NCBI RefSeq assembly: GCF_000968135.1
Contig: NZ_FO538765.1
Span: 620,001-684,000 of the forward strand
Direction of reading: 5' to 3'
Length of the DNA: 64,000 bases
Source of the DNA: Magnetospira sp. QH-2
GTDB taxonomy: Bacteria; Pseudomonadota; Alphaproteobacteria; Rhodospirillales; Magnetospiraceae
Positions 44,538 to 53,238 of the stretch are shown here, one piece after another. Made by a program: the position numbers and the translations under genes. Each line of letters begins with the position of its first letter. Within the stretch, counting starts at the first letter, position 1. A model generated the notes under the pieces. It ran no database searches, had not been told where the DNA came from, and saw only the letters and a list, made by a program, of their open reading frames with translations.

Positions 44538-45074
44538 TTAGATGCCGTCCTCGGTACGATGCCAGCGGATGATTTGCCGCAATTCTCCAGCGGTATTGGC
44601 CAGGGTCGCCAGACAGCTGTCGGCGCGCTCCTCGGGTATGAAGGCGGCAATACGGGTCAGGTAGTAGTCCTCGCCCTTGCGGTCCTGCCGATCGGCGGCG
44701 AGACGCACGATATTGGCGCCGTACTCTTGAAAGATCTCGGTCATGCGGGCCACGAGGCCGGGCCGGTTGACTCCCTCGCATTCCACATGGTGGGTAACGC
44801 GGGCCTGGGGCTGTGGCCCGGGATCCAATTCAAAGGGGCGGACTTCGATGGTGGCACCGGCCAATTGGGGCAGATCAGCCAGTTCCGCGCGCACATACTC
44901 GCTGGTCAAATCAGCGGGAAATTCGCAAATGGACGTGAACTCAGCGCCCTCGCCCAGCACGGCGAAGGTGGTATCACCCAAATCACCGCCCAAATCAAAT
45001 AGACGGGCCGTGAGCGCGGAGATCAATCCCACCCGGTCGGGGCAAAACACCGAAATCAACAGGTTGTTGGCCAT
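44538..45074 (-). CDS. tandem ACT-domain protein, GcvR-like
   Basis: 178 residues with two ACT domains: residues 5-75 (LLISVFCPDRVGLISALTAR LFDLG, split here) and 93-165 (HVECEGVNRPGLVARMTEIF). This is the layout of GcvR-type regulators, which sense glycine or another amino acid and control partner proteins rather than DNA. Located 36 bp upstream of the DksA-type gene on the same strand. Ligand unknown. Confidence 0.8.
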   Translation of the reverse strand: MANNLLISVFCPDRVGLISALTARLFDLGGDLGDTTFAVLGEGAEFTSICEFPADLTSEYVRAELADLPQLAGATIEVRPFELDPGPQPQARVTHHVECEGVNRPGLVARMTEIFQEYGANIVRLAADRQDRKGEDYYLTRIAAFIPEERADSCLATLANTAGELRQIIRWHRTEDGI

Positions 45075-45204
45075 TCAATCGTCCCAAATCTATCGTCGGA
45101 GACCACCTTAGCATTCCCTTTGCGGTGTGAACAAGTCGTGCCGGGTGGTTGAAATCTTGCTTCCGCGATCCCTAGTTTCATAAGACGGTTTGCGAGGAGG
45201 TTTC

Positions 45205-45600
45205 ATGAGCGAGAAGATCACCAAGACAGAACTCCAATGGCGAGAGGAACTCTCGCCGGATGCCTTCCGAGTCCTGCGGGAAAAAGGGACCGAACGGGCC
45301 TTTACCGGTGAATACTGGAACGAAAAGGCACCGGGAACCTATTTGTGCGGCGCTTGTGGCGCGGCGCTGTTTTCTTCGGAATCCAAGTTCGATTCCGGTT
45401 CCGGCTGGCCCAGTTTCTGGCAAGCGGTGGCCGAAGACCGGATTACCGAACACCGGGATTCCAGCCACGGCATGGTCCGCACGGAAGTCACCTGCACCGC
45501 CTGTGGCTCTCATTTGGGCCATGTGTTTCCCGATGGCCCTAAGCCCACCGGCCAGCGCTACTGCATCAACTCCCTGTCGTTGAAGCTGCATAAGAAATAG
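45205..45600 (+). CDS. msrB: peptide-methionine (R)-S-oxide reductase
   Basis: Repairs oxidised methionine (R-sulfoxide) in proteins. 131 residues with the zinc-binding pairs [10 protein letters not shown] and [10 protein letters not shown], the substrate region [12 protein letters not shown] and the catalytic cysteine in [11 protein letters not shown]. The ATG follows GAGGAGG at good distance; a TTG five codons upstream is not needed. Cytoplasmic, monocistronic. Confidence 0.95.
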   Translation: MSEKITKTELQWREELSPDAFRVLREKGTERAFTGEYWNEKAPGTYLCGACGAALFSSESKFDSGSGWPSFWQAVAEDRITEHRDSSHGMVRTEVTCTACGSHLGHVFPDGPKPTGQRYCINSLSLKLHKK

Positions 45601-45704
45601 GCCAGGCTCTCGAATCGACGCCGACGCCCCATCTATCCTGGCGGGGCGTTACCTTGCCCCACGCGATCAGATCGCGCAGATTTGGCAGGTTCGATTGAGC
45701 CTAA

Positions 45705-45849
45705 CAGGTTGCTGAAAAAGTCTGATTTCGAGCCTGTGGCGACACATGCTTCGACAAGCTCAGCATGAGGGCCTTTGAACTTTCAACTTGTTAGCCTCAC
45801 CCTGAGCTTGTCGAAGGGTGACGCGGGCGGTAGGACAACACTTTTTCAG
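45705..45849 (+). repeat. MITE-like palindromic element, copy B (right end taken by IS110)
   Basis: CAGGTTGCTGAAAAAGTCTG at the left, the CTTCGACAAGCTCAG / CTGAGCTTGTCGAAG inverted repeat in the middle and ACTTTTTCAG at the right, directly joined to the IS110-type element. Same orientation as copy A. 45601-45704 in front holds no gene. Confidence 0.8.
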
Positions 45850-45960
45850 ATGGCGGTAATCGAGCAGTCAGGGATTGCCTAGACAGTCAGCTGGTCTCCA
45901 CACTCGGTCTTGATCAAGTATCCGGGTCAATTCCTGGACATGGAACAGAGGAGACCAGCT

Positions 45961-46992
45961 ATGGAGTATTTTGTTGGAATGGACGTATCGATGGCAAGCA
46001 TTTCGATCTGTGAGATTGATGCAAAGGGAACCGTCATTCGCGAAGGCAAGGTGTCAAGCACACCCGAGGCGGTCGCCACTTGGCTCGAGGAAAGCGGGCG
46101 TGGCTTTGCGCGAATTGGGTTGGAAGCTGGCCCTCTGGCGCCTTGGCTGTACGCAGGACTGTCCAGTCGGGGCCTCCCTGTGATTTGTATCGAGACCCGG
46201 CAAATGAAGGCCTTTGCCAGCGCCAGCCCAGTCAAGACGGACCGTCGCGACGCCCGCTTGATCAGCCAGGCGATGCGGACCGGTTTGTACCGCGCGACCC
46301 ACGTCAAGACCGCGCGCAGTCAGGAGCTCCGGATGGTGCTGACCCATCGGGAGACCCTGGTTCATCAGGTCCGTCAGTTGTCCAATACGGTACGAGGAAC
46401 ATTGAAAGCTTTCGGCCTCAAGGTCGGTATGGCGCGCGGACGCCTTTTCGCGGCGCGGGTTCGGGAATTGACGGCTGATAACCCGCACCTCAGCGCAGCC
46501 GCCGAGCCGCTCTTGCTTGCGCGCCAAGCCTTGCTCGAACAACTCGACAAGCTCGACCGGCAGGTTCATGCCGCTGCGCGCGATGATAGCGTTTGCCGGC
46601 GCCTGATGACCGTTCCCGGCGTCGGCCCGGTTACCGCCCTCGCTTTCAGGACAGGACTCGACGTGCCGGAACGGTTTCAAAAGTCGGTCATGGTCGGCGC
46701 CCACTTCGGGCTTGTCCCACGCAGATACGCCTCGGGAGAGCAGGACCGAAGCGGCCCCATCAGCAAGTGCGGAGATGCCATGGTTCGTTGGCTTTTGTTC
46801 GAGGCCGCCAATGCACTTCTCACTCGAACCCGCCGTTGGTCCTGGCTCAAACACTGGGGGCTCGCGGTCGCCAAAAGGCGCGGGATGAAACGCGCCAAGG
46901 TCGCCGTTGCCCGGCGTCTCGCCGTAATCATGCATCGCATGTGGATCGACGGCACGGACTTCCAGTACCGCAAGGAGGAGACCGCCATCTAA
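45961..46992 (+). CDS. IS110-family transposase (copy 1)
   Basis: 343 residues from ATG 45961. The DEDD RuvC-like domain is at the N terminus (YFVGMDVSMASISICEIDAK, GLEAGPLAPWL, PVKTDRRDARLISQAMRTG). The C-terminal Tnp domain contains VPGVGPVTALAFRTG and the serine region AHFGLVPRRYASGEQDRSGP. All acidic residues are visible, so the enzyme looks intact. In this family a non-coding RNA of the element guides target choice. The frame upstream to 45910 is outside the family. Confidence 0.93.
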   Translation: MEYFVGMDVSMASISICEIDAKGTVIREGKVSSTPEAVATWLEESGRGFARIGLEAGPLAPWLYAGLSSRGLPVICIETRQMKAFASASPVKTDRRDARLISQAMRTGLYRATHVKTARSQELRMVLTHRETLVHQVRQLSNTVRGTLKAFGLKVGMARGRLFAARVRELTADNPHLSAAAEPLLLARQALLEQLDKLDRQVHAAARDDSVCRRLMTVPGVGPVTALAFRTGLDVPERFQKSVMVGAHFGLVPRRYASGEQDRSGPISKCGDAMVRWLLFEAANALLTRTRRWSWLKHWGLAVAKRRGMKRAKVAVARRLAVIMHRMWIDGTDFQYRKEETAI

Positions 46993-47248
46993 ACACAACG
47001 AAAACCGAGATCGCCTGAAGGGCGGCCAGGACGCGTGGCGACGCGCGGGGCTCGGATGACAGCGCGCAGGCTGCAGTGGCGTAAGACCACGCTTTTCAGA
47101 TTGCTGCACCCGATCCCCCTTGATCCCCATCATGCGGCGACGACGTCGACCGCGGACAGAAGCAAAGGGCGCCACATACCCCAGGTTCAAACCGACGGCT
47201 TGGAAATCAGCTTGACTCAAATGACTCGATTACAGAAGCAGCCTGCTA
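46993..47248 (+). ncRNA. candidate bridge-RNA region of IS110 copy 1
   Basis: The 256-bp right non-coding region has GC-rich, partly self-complementary sequence. IS1111-type elements encode their bridge RNA at this end. GCTTTTCAGATTGCTG (47091-47106) resembles the target: TTTTCAG equals the left target flank and CAGATTGCTG nearly equals the MITE end CAGGTTGCTG. Prediction only. Confidence 0.4.
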
Positions 47249-47298
47249 AAGCCCTTCGCCTGCGCGAGGTGGGAAAAGGACGATCATCGCTTGAAACA

Positions 47299-48039
47299 TC
47301 AATTGGCCCGCCAGCGTTCGCCGATTTTGGGTTTCAGGTCGGCCGGCAGATTGACGGCACCGCGAAAGTCGGTGTTGTCGAACATCGCATTCTCGAACAC
47401 GACTCCCTCTAAATTGGCGCCGATGAACACGGCGTCGAGCAACCGTGATCCGCGCAATACGGTTTTCTTCAGATCGCAGCCGGAAAAATTCACCTCTTCG
47501 GCGCTGGCTCCGGTCATTTCCATGTCCCGAAGCTTGGACCAGCGGAAATCACTGCCCAGGATCACCCCGCGCAGCATATAGGCTCCGCTCAAGTCACTGC
47601 GGCGGAAGCGGGCGCCTTCCATGATCACGTCTTTCATGTTGCTGTCACGCAGATCCACCCGGTCGGCCCGCACATAGTTCATGTCCGTGCCGAACAGGAA
47701 GGCCTTGCGCATGTTGGCGCCGGTCAGGTTGCTATAGTCAAAGCGGGTGTGGAACAGGTCTGCCTCAGAGAGGTTGGTGTTTTTGAACGAACTTTCTGAA
47801 AAATCGGACCATTTGAGATTGGCCTTGCGCAGATCGGCGTCATCGAAGCGGCAGCCAAAGCATTCCATGTTGGTGAGATCGACCCCGCGCAGATCAGCAC
47901 CGGTGAAATCCTTGCCATGCCACTTCTGCTGGGCGAACGAACAGTCTCGCAAGTCCCGGCCGGCAAAGGGCGCGCTGCAATCGCCGAGAGCCGGAGCGGC
48001 CCATATGCAAAAGACGATCATGCTGATGAGACGGATCAT
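47299..48039 (-). CDS. secreted pentapeptide-repeat protein
   Basis: 246 residues: an N-terminal signal peptide (MIRLISMIVFCIWAAPALG) followed by about 35 tandem A(D/N)LXX-type pentapeptides (FTGADLRGVDLTNMECFGCR, ANLKWSDFSESSFKNTNLSE, ANLEGVVFENAMFDNTDFRG) forming a right-handed beta-helix. Function of periplasmic members is mostly unknown. Start at 48039 because the signal peptide begins there; stop of the aminotransferase gene is 4 bp upstream, so they are one transcript. Confidence 0.82.
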   Translation of the reverse strand: MIRLISMIVFCIWAAPALGDCSAPFAGRDLRDCSFAQQKWHGKDFTGADLRGVDLTNMECFGCRFDDADLRKANLKWSDFSESSFKNTNLSEADLFHTRFDYSNLTGANMRKAFLFGTDMNYVRADRVDLRDSNMKDVIMEGARFRRSDLSGAYMLRGVILGSDFRWSKLRDMEMTGASAEEVNFSGCDLKKTVLRGSRLLDAVFIGANLEGVVFENAMFDNTDFRGAVNLPADLKPKIGERWRAN

Positions 48040-48043
48040 GGGG

Positions 48044-48910
48044 TCACACTTTCTGGCTCTCGGCAAATTTCCAATAGAGCGCCCGGGCGCGCTGGGCCAC
48101 GGGACCTTCTTCCAGTGCGCGATGTTCCACATGGGTGCAAGGCTGGACCTTGGCGTAATTGCCGGTGGCGAAAATCTCGTCGGCAGCCAAGAGTTCATCG
48201 AACTGAACAGCCCGTTCCTCGAGCTTGAAACCATCCGCGCGCAAAAGGGAAAGGACCCGTTGGCGGGTAATGCCATTAAGGAAGGTGCCATTGATCGCCG
48301 GGGTGACCACTTTGCCGCCACTGACAAAAAACAGGTTCATATAGCCGAATTCCGCCACATTGCCGTTGGGGTCGAGTACCACCGGCTGATCGAAGCCCTT
48401 GGCGTGAGCCTCGGCCACCGCGCGGGCGACGTTGGGATAGAGGCAGGCCGCCTTGGCATCGGTCGGGGCCATATCGCGGGCCGGTCGGCGGAAGGAGGAG
48501 AGCCCGGCGGAAAAACCCTCCGGCTCCGGCAAGGCCGCTTCGAAAATAACCATGACGAACCGGGTGGACTCGGGCAAGGGCGTGACTAGGCCCTCTTCGG
48601 CATAAATCACCGGCTTGATATAGAGTTCGGCGTTGGCATCAAATTTTTGAATACCTTCGCGGGCGATGGCGGTGACGGCGGCCCCATCCAGGGGCGGTGC
48701 CAGGGCCAAGGCATGGGCCGAGTGCACCACTCTGGCACAATGCAGATCCAGATCCGGGGCCATGCCGCGCACCGACCGGGCCCCATCGAAGACCACTGAA
48801 GACAGCCAAACCGCGTGATGCATGGCGCCGAGGATCGGCGGGTTGCCGTCCATCCACTGGCCATCAACCCAGGTGATGGCGCGTCCGAATTGTGCATGAT
48901 GATGACCCAT
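48044..48910 (-). CDS. class IV (branched-chain-type) aminotransferase
   Basis: A PLP enzyme of 288 residues. The motif VVFDGARSVRGMAPDLDLHC, the PLP lysine in ELYIKPVIYAEEG, ARDMAPTDAKAACLYPNVAR and the loop GNVAEFGYMNLFFVSGGKVV place it in the class IV fold with branched-chain and D-amino acid aminotransferases. The usual EGxxxN loop is altered to EFGYMN, which is found in a branched-chain-like subgroup. Substrate not certain. Confidence 0.85.
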   Translation of the reverse strand: MGHHHAQFGRAITWVDGQWMDGNPPILGAMHHAVWLSSVVFDGARSVRGMAPDLDLHCARVVHSAHALALAPPLDGAAVTAIAREGIQKFDANAELYIKPVIYAEEGLVTPLPESTRFVMVIFEAALPEPEGFSAGLSSFRRPARDMAPTDAKAACLYPNVARAVAEAHAKGFDQPVVLDPNGNVAEFGYMNLFFVSGGKVVTPAINGTFLNGITRQRVLSLLRADGFKLEERAVQFDELLAADEIFATGNYAKVQPCTHVEHRALEEGPVAQRARALYWKFAESQKV

Positions 48911-48979
48911 GAGTCTCTCCCGCGGCAGAGCTCCATGGTACCCCTGTCGCGACGGAGAGCCGAGAAGATTCGGCCGCTG

Positions 48980-49651
48980 TCAGGTCTCTGGGCGGGGCTT
49001 GGGTTTGGGCCCTGGCTTGTTCTTTTTCAATGAGCGACCCAAAGATTTCTCCAACCCGGAGATGAAGGCAGCCGAGCCCAGCGGACGCCCCGTCCGTTCG
49101 TGGGCCCGCAGCAGCTCCATCTGATCTTCGCTCATGGGGCCATTGAGAAAGGGCTTCCAGGCACCAAAGCGCTCGCGCAGGGGTTCTATATCGACAAAAC
49201 CATCGGGCTTGTCTTTCAAGTGGGCACGGGCCGAGCACCATTTATAGTCTTTGGGTTTCCTGGCCAAACGGGCCCGAACCGGATTCAGTTCCACATAGCG
49301 CGTGGCGATATCCAGGTAGTCTTCCTCCAGCGGAAACGAGGCGAATCGGCCCTGCCACAAATAGCCGCGCCAGTTCTCCCGCAGGTTGATGTGGCGGGTA
49401 TAGCGCCGATGGGCTTCGCCCAAACCCGCTTGTAGGCCGTCTTCCGAGGAAGGCACCAACAGCAGGTTCACATGGTTGGGCATCAGGCTATAGGCCCAGA
49501 TTTCCACCCCTGCCTGAGCGCAAAACGCGCCGACCAGTTCCTTGTATAAGACGAAATCGTCATCGGAGAAAAAGGTTGGTTGTTGGCGGTTGCCCCGCTG
49601 AGTGACCAAGTGAGGCACACCAGGGGCGACAACGCGGGCAATACGGGCCAT
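48980..49651 (-). CDS. REP-associated (Y1/TnpA-REP) transposase with altered HUH motif
   Basis: A 223-residue Y1 transposase: MARIARVVAPGVPHLVTQRG, the active-site region YSLMPNHVNLLLVPSSEDGL, the catalytic tyrosine in EAHRRYTRHINLRENWRGYL and the C-terminal WQGRFASFPLEEDYL. In this family the motif is normally H-V-H; here codon AAC gives H-V-N (about position 60), so metal binding should be impaired. No REP array is obvious beside it. It may be a domesticated or dying member. Confidence 0.88.
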   Translation of the reverse strand: MARIARVVAPGVPHLVTQRGNRQQPTFFSDDDFVLYKELVGAFCAQAGVEIWAYSLMPNHVNLLLVPSSEDGLQAGLGEAHRRYTRHINLRENWRGYLWQGRFASFPLEEDYLDIATRYVELNPVRARLARKPKDYKWCSARAHLKDKPDGFVDIEPLRERFGAWKPFLNGPMSEDQMELLRAHERTGRPLGSAAFISGLEKSLGRSLKKNKPGPKPKPRPET

Positions 49652-49739
49652 GACGGTTCCTCGCCAGATGAAATACAGGTGAGGCGCATTCTAGCGGCGC
49701 AATGCTAAAGGAGCGGTTAATAAAGGTGTCCCTGGAACC

Positions 49740-51962
49740 TCAAGAAGGCGGGGTTTCGCTCTCGGCCAAGGGCAGCTTGATCCAGAATGTGGCCCCGTGC
49801 CCCAAGTCGCTTTCCACCCCGATGCGGCCATCCATGGCCTCCACCAACCGCTTGCAGATGGAAAGCCCGATTCCCGTCCCGGAGATTCCCGAATTCTCCG
49901 CGCCAAGACGCTCGAAGGGCTCGAACAAAGCTTCCATGCGCTCCCGAGCGATTCCGTTTCCGGTGTCGGTGACGCTGATATGGAGGGTGCGGTTGTCATC
50001 GGTGCGGCAGTCGACGATCACCTGTCCGGTCTCCATATTATATTTGACCGCGTTGGACAGCAGGTTCAGCAGCACTTGACGCAGTTTGGTTTCATCGGCC
50101 AGGACGGCAAGTCCCTCGCAGGAATCGGTCCGGTCGACAAGGGTGATCTGCCGTTTTTCCGCCTCTGGCACCATGTAGGAAAGGCAGTCTGTAAGCATTG
50201 GCCGGAAGAGAATGGGCTCGATGCTCAGCGACAACTTGTTCGCTTCGATCTGGCCCAGGTCGAGCACCGCATTGATCAAGTTCATCAGGTGTTCGCCGCC
50301 CTTGAGGATCTCCGCCACATGAGCTTTCTGTTTCTCGCTCAGCGTATCCCGCTTGGACCCGGACAAGAGTTGAGCATAGCCGAGAATGGCGTTGAGCGGC
50401 GTCCGGAGTTCATGGCTCACTGCCGACAGAAAACTGGATTTGGCCCGGCTGGCTTGTTCGGCCTTTTCACGTGCTTCCACCAATTCCAGTTCGGCGGCCT
50501 TGCGATCGGAAATGTCGCGAATGATGCCGGTGAACATACTGACCCCTTCGACGCGCAACTCGCTGACGGCCAGTTCCATGGGAAACTCGCGGCCGTCCTT
50601 GCGGCGTCCGGTCACTTCGCGCCCGATGCCAATGATATGAGGTTCGTCGGTCTCCTTGTAACGGGCGAGGTATTCGTCGTGTCGGACAGCGTGCTCTCCG
50701 GCGGCCAAAACCTTGACGTTCTGCCCCATCAGTTCCTCTTGCGGATAGCCGAAAATTCCCTCGCAAGCCTCGTTCAAAGACTGGATGATGCCCCGGGAAT
50801 CAATGGTGATAATCCCGTCGGCGGCGGAATCGATGATCAAACGGACTTTCTCTTCGCTTTTGGTAAGCTCGTAGGTTCGCTCCTGGACCAGGTTTTCAAG
50901 GTCTTCCGTGACCTGAAGTAGCTGGATTTCAGCGCGTTTCCGGTCGGTGATATCCTGGATAACGCCATTGATTCGGAAGGGTCGCCCCCAATCATCCTGA
51001 GTGGCTTCGCCTTGAATACTCACGAAGCGTTCCTCGTCGGAGAGGGGCAGGAGGGCTTCCACGGCGAAATACGAGGCGCCGTCGGCAATGCTCTCAACCG
51101 CTTTGTTCACCGGATCTCTATCCGGCGGATCCAGGCAATCCAACAGTCCCTGCCGGTGAATAGCATCCATTGAGGGTGCCAATCCCAAAATCCGCGCCGC
51201 TTCTTCGGACAGAGTCAGCTGATCGGTCTTAATGTCCAATACCCAACTGCCCATGCGACCGATGCGTTGGGCGCGGCTCAACTGAGCGGCGCCCCGGGTG
51301 ATGGTATCAACGAGGGCTTGTCCGACCCGCACCGAGACGATGCTGCCCAAAATGATCACGATCAGGCTGATACCAAGAAGAAAGAGGCCGGCCTTGATGA
51401 AGGGCGCGCGGATCTCGGCCAGATCGATTTTTGTCACGATGCCGAATGTCAAATCAAACAGACGGACGGGTTCGTGGGCGGCCAGTACCGTCTCGCCCCG
51501 GTAATCGGGGCCGATGATGGTGCCAGAGCGCCCTTTAAGAGCCCGGCGCATGGGCTCGGCCAATTCAGCGCCGAACCCCACCGGTTTGGGGTGTTTCAGG
51601 TCGAAATGCCGGTGGCGCAGAACGAAAACGATCTGATCATCGACCCGATGGGCCATGACGAATTCGCCAGTATCTCCGAAGCCCTGGAACCGGCTATGGG
51701 CATCCGTCACTTGATCCAATGTCGCATTCAACGCGGCAGCTTCCGCGTCTTGGGCCAGGTTTTTTGTGAGCTCCAAATTCCGTCGAGCGATGGCCTCGAT
51801 CATGCGGGCCCGGCTCTCGGCGACCTCTACCAGTCTCTGCTGTTGCTGATCCAATGACGTGTCATAGAGAATCATCAACGCCGCCATCCCCACGGTCAAG
51901 GCCACGGTCACCATGGCGGCGACCAAGACAGAGATGCGTTGCCGTTCGGTATTCTTCGGCAT
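49740..51962 (-). CDS. membrane-bound multi-PAS sensor histidine kinase
   Basis: 740 residues. Two helices (about 11-32 and 190-212) enclose a periplasmic sensing domain of about 150 residues. Then come two PAS regions (about 235-345 and 368-490, the second with ADGIITIDSRGIIQSLNEAC), each ending in ITDRKRAE or ISDRKAAE. HisKA has SSFLSAVSHELRTPLNAILG; the ATPase domain has LRQVLLNLLSNAVKYN, VTDTGNGIARERMEALFEPF and GTGIGLSICKRLVEAMDG. No partner regulator is adjacent; the signal is unknown. Confidence 0.92.
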   Translation of the reverse strand: MPKNTERQRISVLVAAMVTVALTVGMAALMILYDTSLDQQQQRLVEVAESRARMIEAIARRNLELTKNLAQDAEAAALNATLDQVTDAHSRFQGFGDTGEFVMAHRVDDQIVFVLRHRHFDLKHPKPVGFGAELAEPMRRALKGRSGTIIGPDYRGETVLAAHEPVRLFDLTFGIVTKIDLAEIRAPFIKAGLFLLGISLIVIILGSIVSVRVGQALVDTITRGAAQLSRAQRIGRMGSWVLDIKTDQLTLSEEAARILGLAPSMDAIHRQGLLDCLDPPDRDPVNKAVESIADGASYFAVEALLPLSDEERFVSIQGEATQDDWGRPFRINGVIQDITDRKRAEIQLLQVTEDLENLVQERTYELTKSEEKVRLIIDSAADGIITIDSRGIIQSLNEACEGIFGYPQEELMGQNVKVLAAGEHAVRHDEYLARYKETDEPHIIGIGREVTGRRKDGREFPMELAVSELRVEGVSMFTGIIRDISDRKAAELELVEAREKAEQASRAKSSFLSAVSHELRTPLNAILGYAQLLSGSKRDTLSEKQKAHVAEILKGGEHLMNLINAVLDLGQIEANKLSLSIEPILFRPMLTDCLSYMVPEAEKRQITLVDRTDSCEGLAVLADETKLRQVLLNLLSNAVKYNMETGQVIVDCRTDDNRTLHISVTDTGNGIARERMEALFEPFERLGAENSGISGTGIGLSICKRLVEAMDGRIGVESDLGHGATFWIKLPLAESETPPS

Positions 51963-52090
51963 CGGAGAATCGGCTTTCAGAAATTAAGTAGCGGTTAGAA
52001 ATATGGGCATTTCATTTCGAGCGCGCAAGAAAAACACCCGGTGCCCTTGGCAGCGGAATGAGGCTGTCGCCTAAAAATGGAATGGGGTGT

Positions 52091-52260
52091 TTTAGAGACG
52101 GATTCAAAAGTATTCCTTTGATCTCGAGGGCGTATATTTCCGCTCTGGCGGCGTCAAGACCTCCTAACGGGGCGCCGCCCCGTGTCGTCCGCCTTTCCTG
52201 GCCAGATCAAAAATCTACTGCCTTGATATCTAAAGGATACTTTTAAATCCGCCTCTTAGA
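52091..52260. repeat. 170-bp element with long imperfect inverted repeats
   Basis: AGAGACGGATTCAAAAGTAT (from 52094) and its near inverse at 52232-52257 (AAAGGATACTTTTAAATCCG, then CCTCT) form the ends; pairing continues inward for some 10 bp. No coding content. The right end contains the stop codon of the FNR-type gene. Distinct in sequence from the elements at 10158 and 23480. The rest of 51963-52255 is empty. Confidence 0.55.
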
Positions 52261-52987
52261 GTTCTACCGGATCGAAAAGGCTTTCCGGTTGCAATACTTC
52301 AAACATGCGTTTGCCGTTTCGAATCAACCCATCGGCTTCCAGTTTCTTCAGGACCCGACTTAGGGATTCGGGGGCCAGCCCTAAATAGTTGGCCATATCT
52401 CCCTTGGTCATGGGCAAATCCAGCTTGCGGCCGGTATCGGTGCTTGGTTCGCCTCGGCGATTCATCAGGTCGGACAGGAAATGTCGGACCCGGAGTTCGG
52501 CCCGCTCGTTGCGGGTCAGCATCCATCCCATGCGGTCCGCATGCAGTCGCTGCCCGAGACGTTGCATGATGGTCGATTGCAGTCGCTCGTTGGCGCAGCA
52601 AAGCCGAGTCAGTTCCTCGGCGGGAATGGCGCAAAGTGAGGTGGTTTCCAATGCGATGCCGTCGCAGCTATAGGTCTCTCGCCCAATGCAATCGCCGCCG
52701 ATCAAATCGCCGGCAAAAAAGAAACCGGTGACCTGTAGGCGACCTTCGCGGGTGGTGGTTTCCGTCTTGATGGTTCCCGAGCGGATCCAATAAAGCATGT
52801 CGAACGGGTCCCCGGCGCGAAACAACCGATCGCCGGGCTGGATAGGGCCACGGGCCTGAACCACCCGTTCAAAGGGATCGCCGGATGCTTCTTGAATGGA
52901 GCGCGCCAGACAATTGGGGCTGGCCCGACAATGTCGGATAACATTTTGCTCCCGGTCCGCCACCGTTCGAGCGGTCATGCCCTGCAT
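52256..52987 (-). CDS. CRP/FNR-family regulator, FNR type
   Basis: 243 residues that align through much of the length with E. coli FNR: GPIQPGDRLFRAGDPFDMLY, IRSGTIKTETTTREGRLQVT, FFAGDLIGGDCIG and the HTH MTKGDMANYLGLAPESLSRV with the FNR-type E-x-x-S-R. N-terminal cysteines are at 20 and 26 (HCRASPNC), the central one in ETTSLCAIP corresponds to FNR Cys122, and further cysteines stand in GGDC and YSCDG. One of the three usual N-terminal ligands is lacking, so the cluster geometry may differ. Probably an oxygen-responsive regulator. Confidence 0.85.
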   Translation of the reverse strand: MQGMTARTVADREQNVIRHCRASPNCLARSIQEASGDPFERVVQARGPIQPGDRLFRAGDPFDMLYWIRSGTIKTETTTREGRLQVTGFFFAGDLIGGDCIGRETYSCDGIALETTSLCAIPAEELTRLCCANERLQSTIMQRLGQRLHADRMGWMLTRNERAELRVRHFLSDLMNRRGEPSTDTGRKLDLPMTKGDMANYLGLAPESLSRVLKKLEADGLIRNGKRMFEVLQPESLFDPVEL

Positions 52988-53238
52988 GTTTAAGTCTCCC
53001 CACCGTGCCTGTGTCCCTGGTCCCTTGATTCGGAACTCGATTTTGGCTGGGACAATCTCGCCAGAAAGAAATGGTACTAAAGGACCAAGTATTTTTCAAT
53101 ACGAAAGTGTAAATCCACCGATTCTGGATTGTATTGATACTAAAGTGCTTTTACTGGGGCGGTCTTTGGCCGTTCTCCCTGGATTTACACCTGGAAATCA
53201 TCGACACTCCGAACCAGGAATGAACGGAGATTCCAGGC

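Larger units (their letters stand above)
45850..47248 (+). mobile_element. IS110/IS1111-type insertion sequence, copy 1
   Basis: Identity with copy 2 runs from 45840 to 47248 (constant offset of 9,004 bp); the first ten bases are the MITE end. The only difference I see is A47100 versus G56104. Left non-coding part about 110 bp, right non-coding part 46993-47248 (about 256 bp). Subterminal inverted repeats GTAATCGAG-CAG-TCA (left) and TGACTCGATTAC (right) fit the IS1111 branch. No target duplication, as usual for the family. Confidence 0.85.

Noticed and set aside
45619-45655. Hairpin ACGCCCC/GGGGCGT after msrB as terminator
   Set aside because: The stem is only 7 bp with a 12-nt loop and no T-run follows.
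46054-47220. 388-residue minus-strand frame in the IS110 copies (also 55058-56224)
   Set aside because: It is antisense to the transposase, has shadow composition, and repeats only because the IS repeats.
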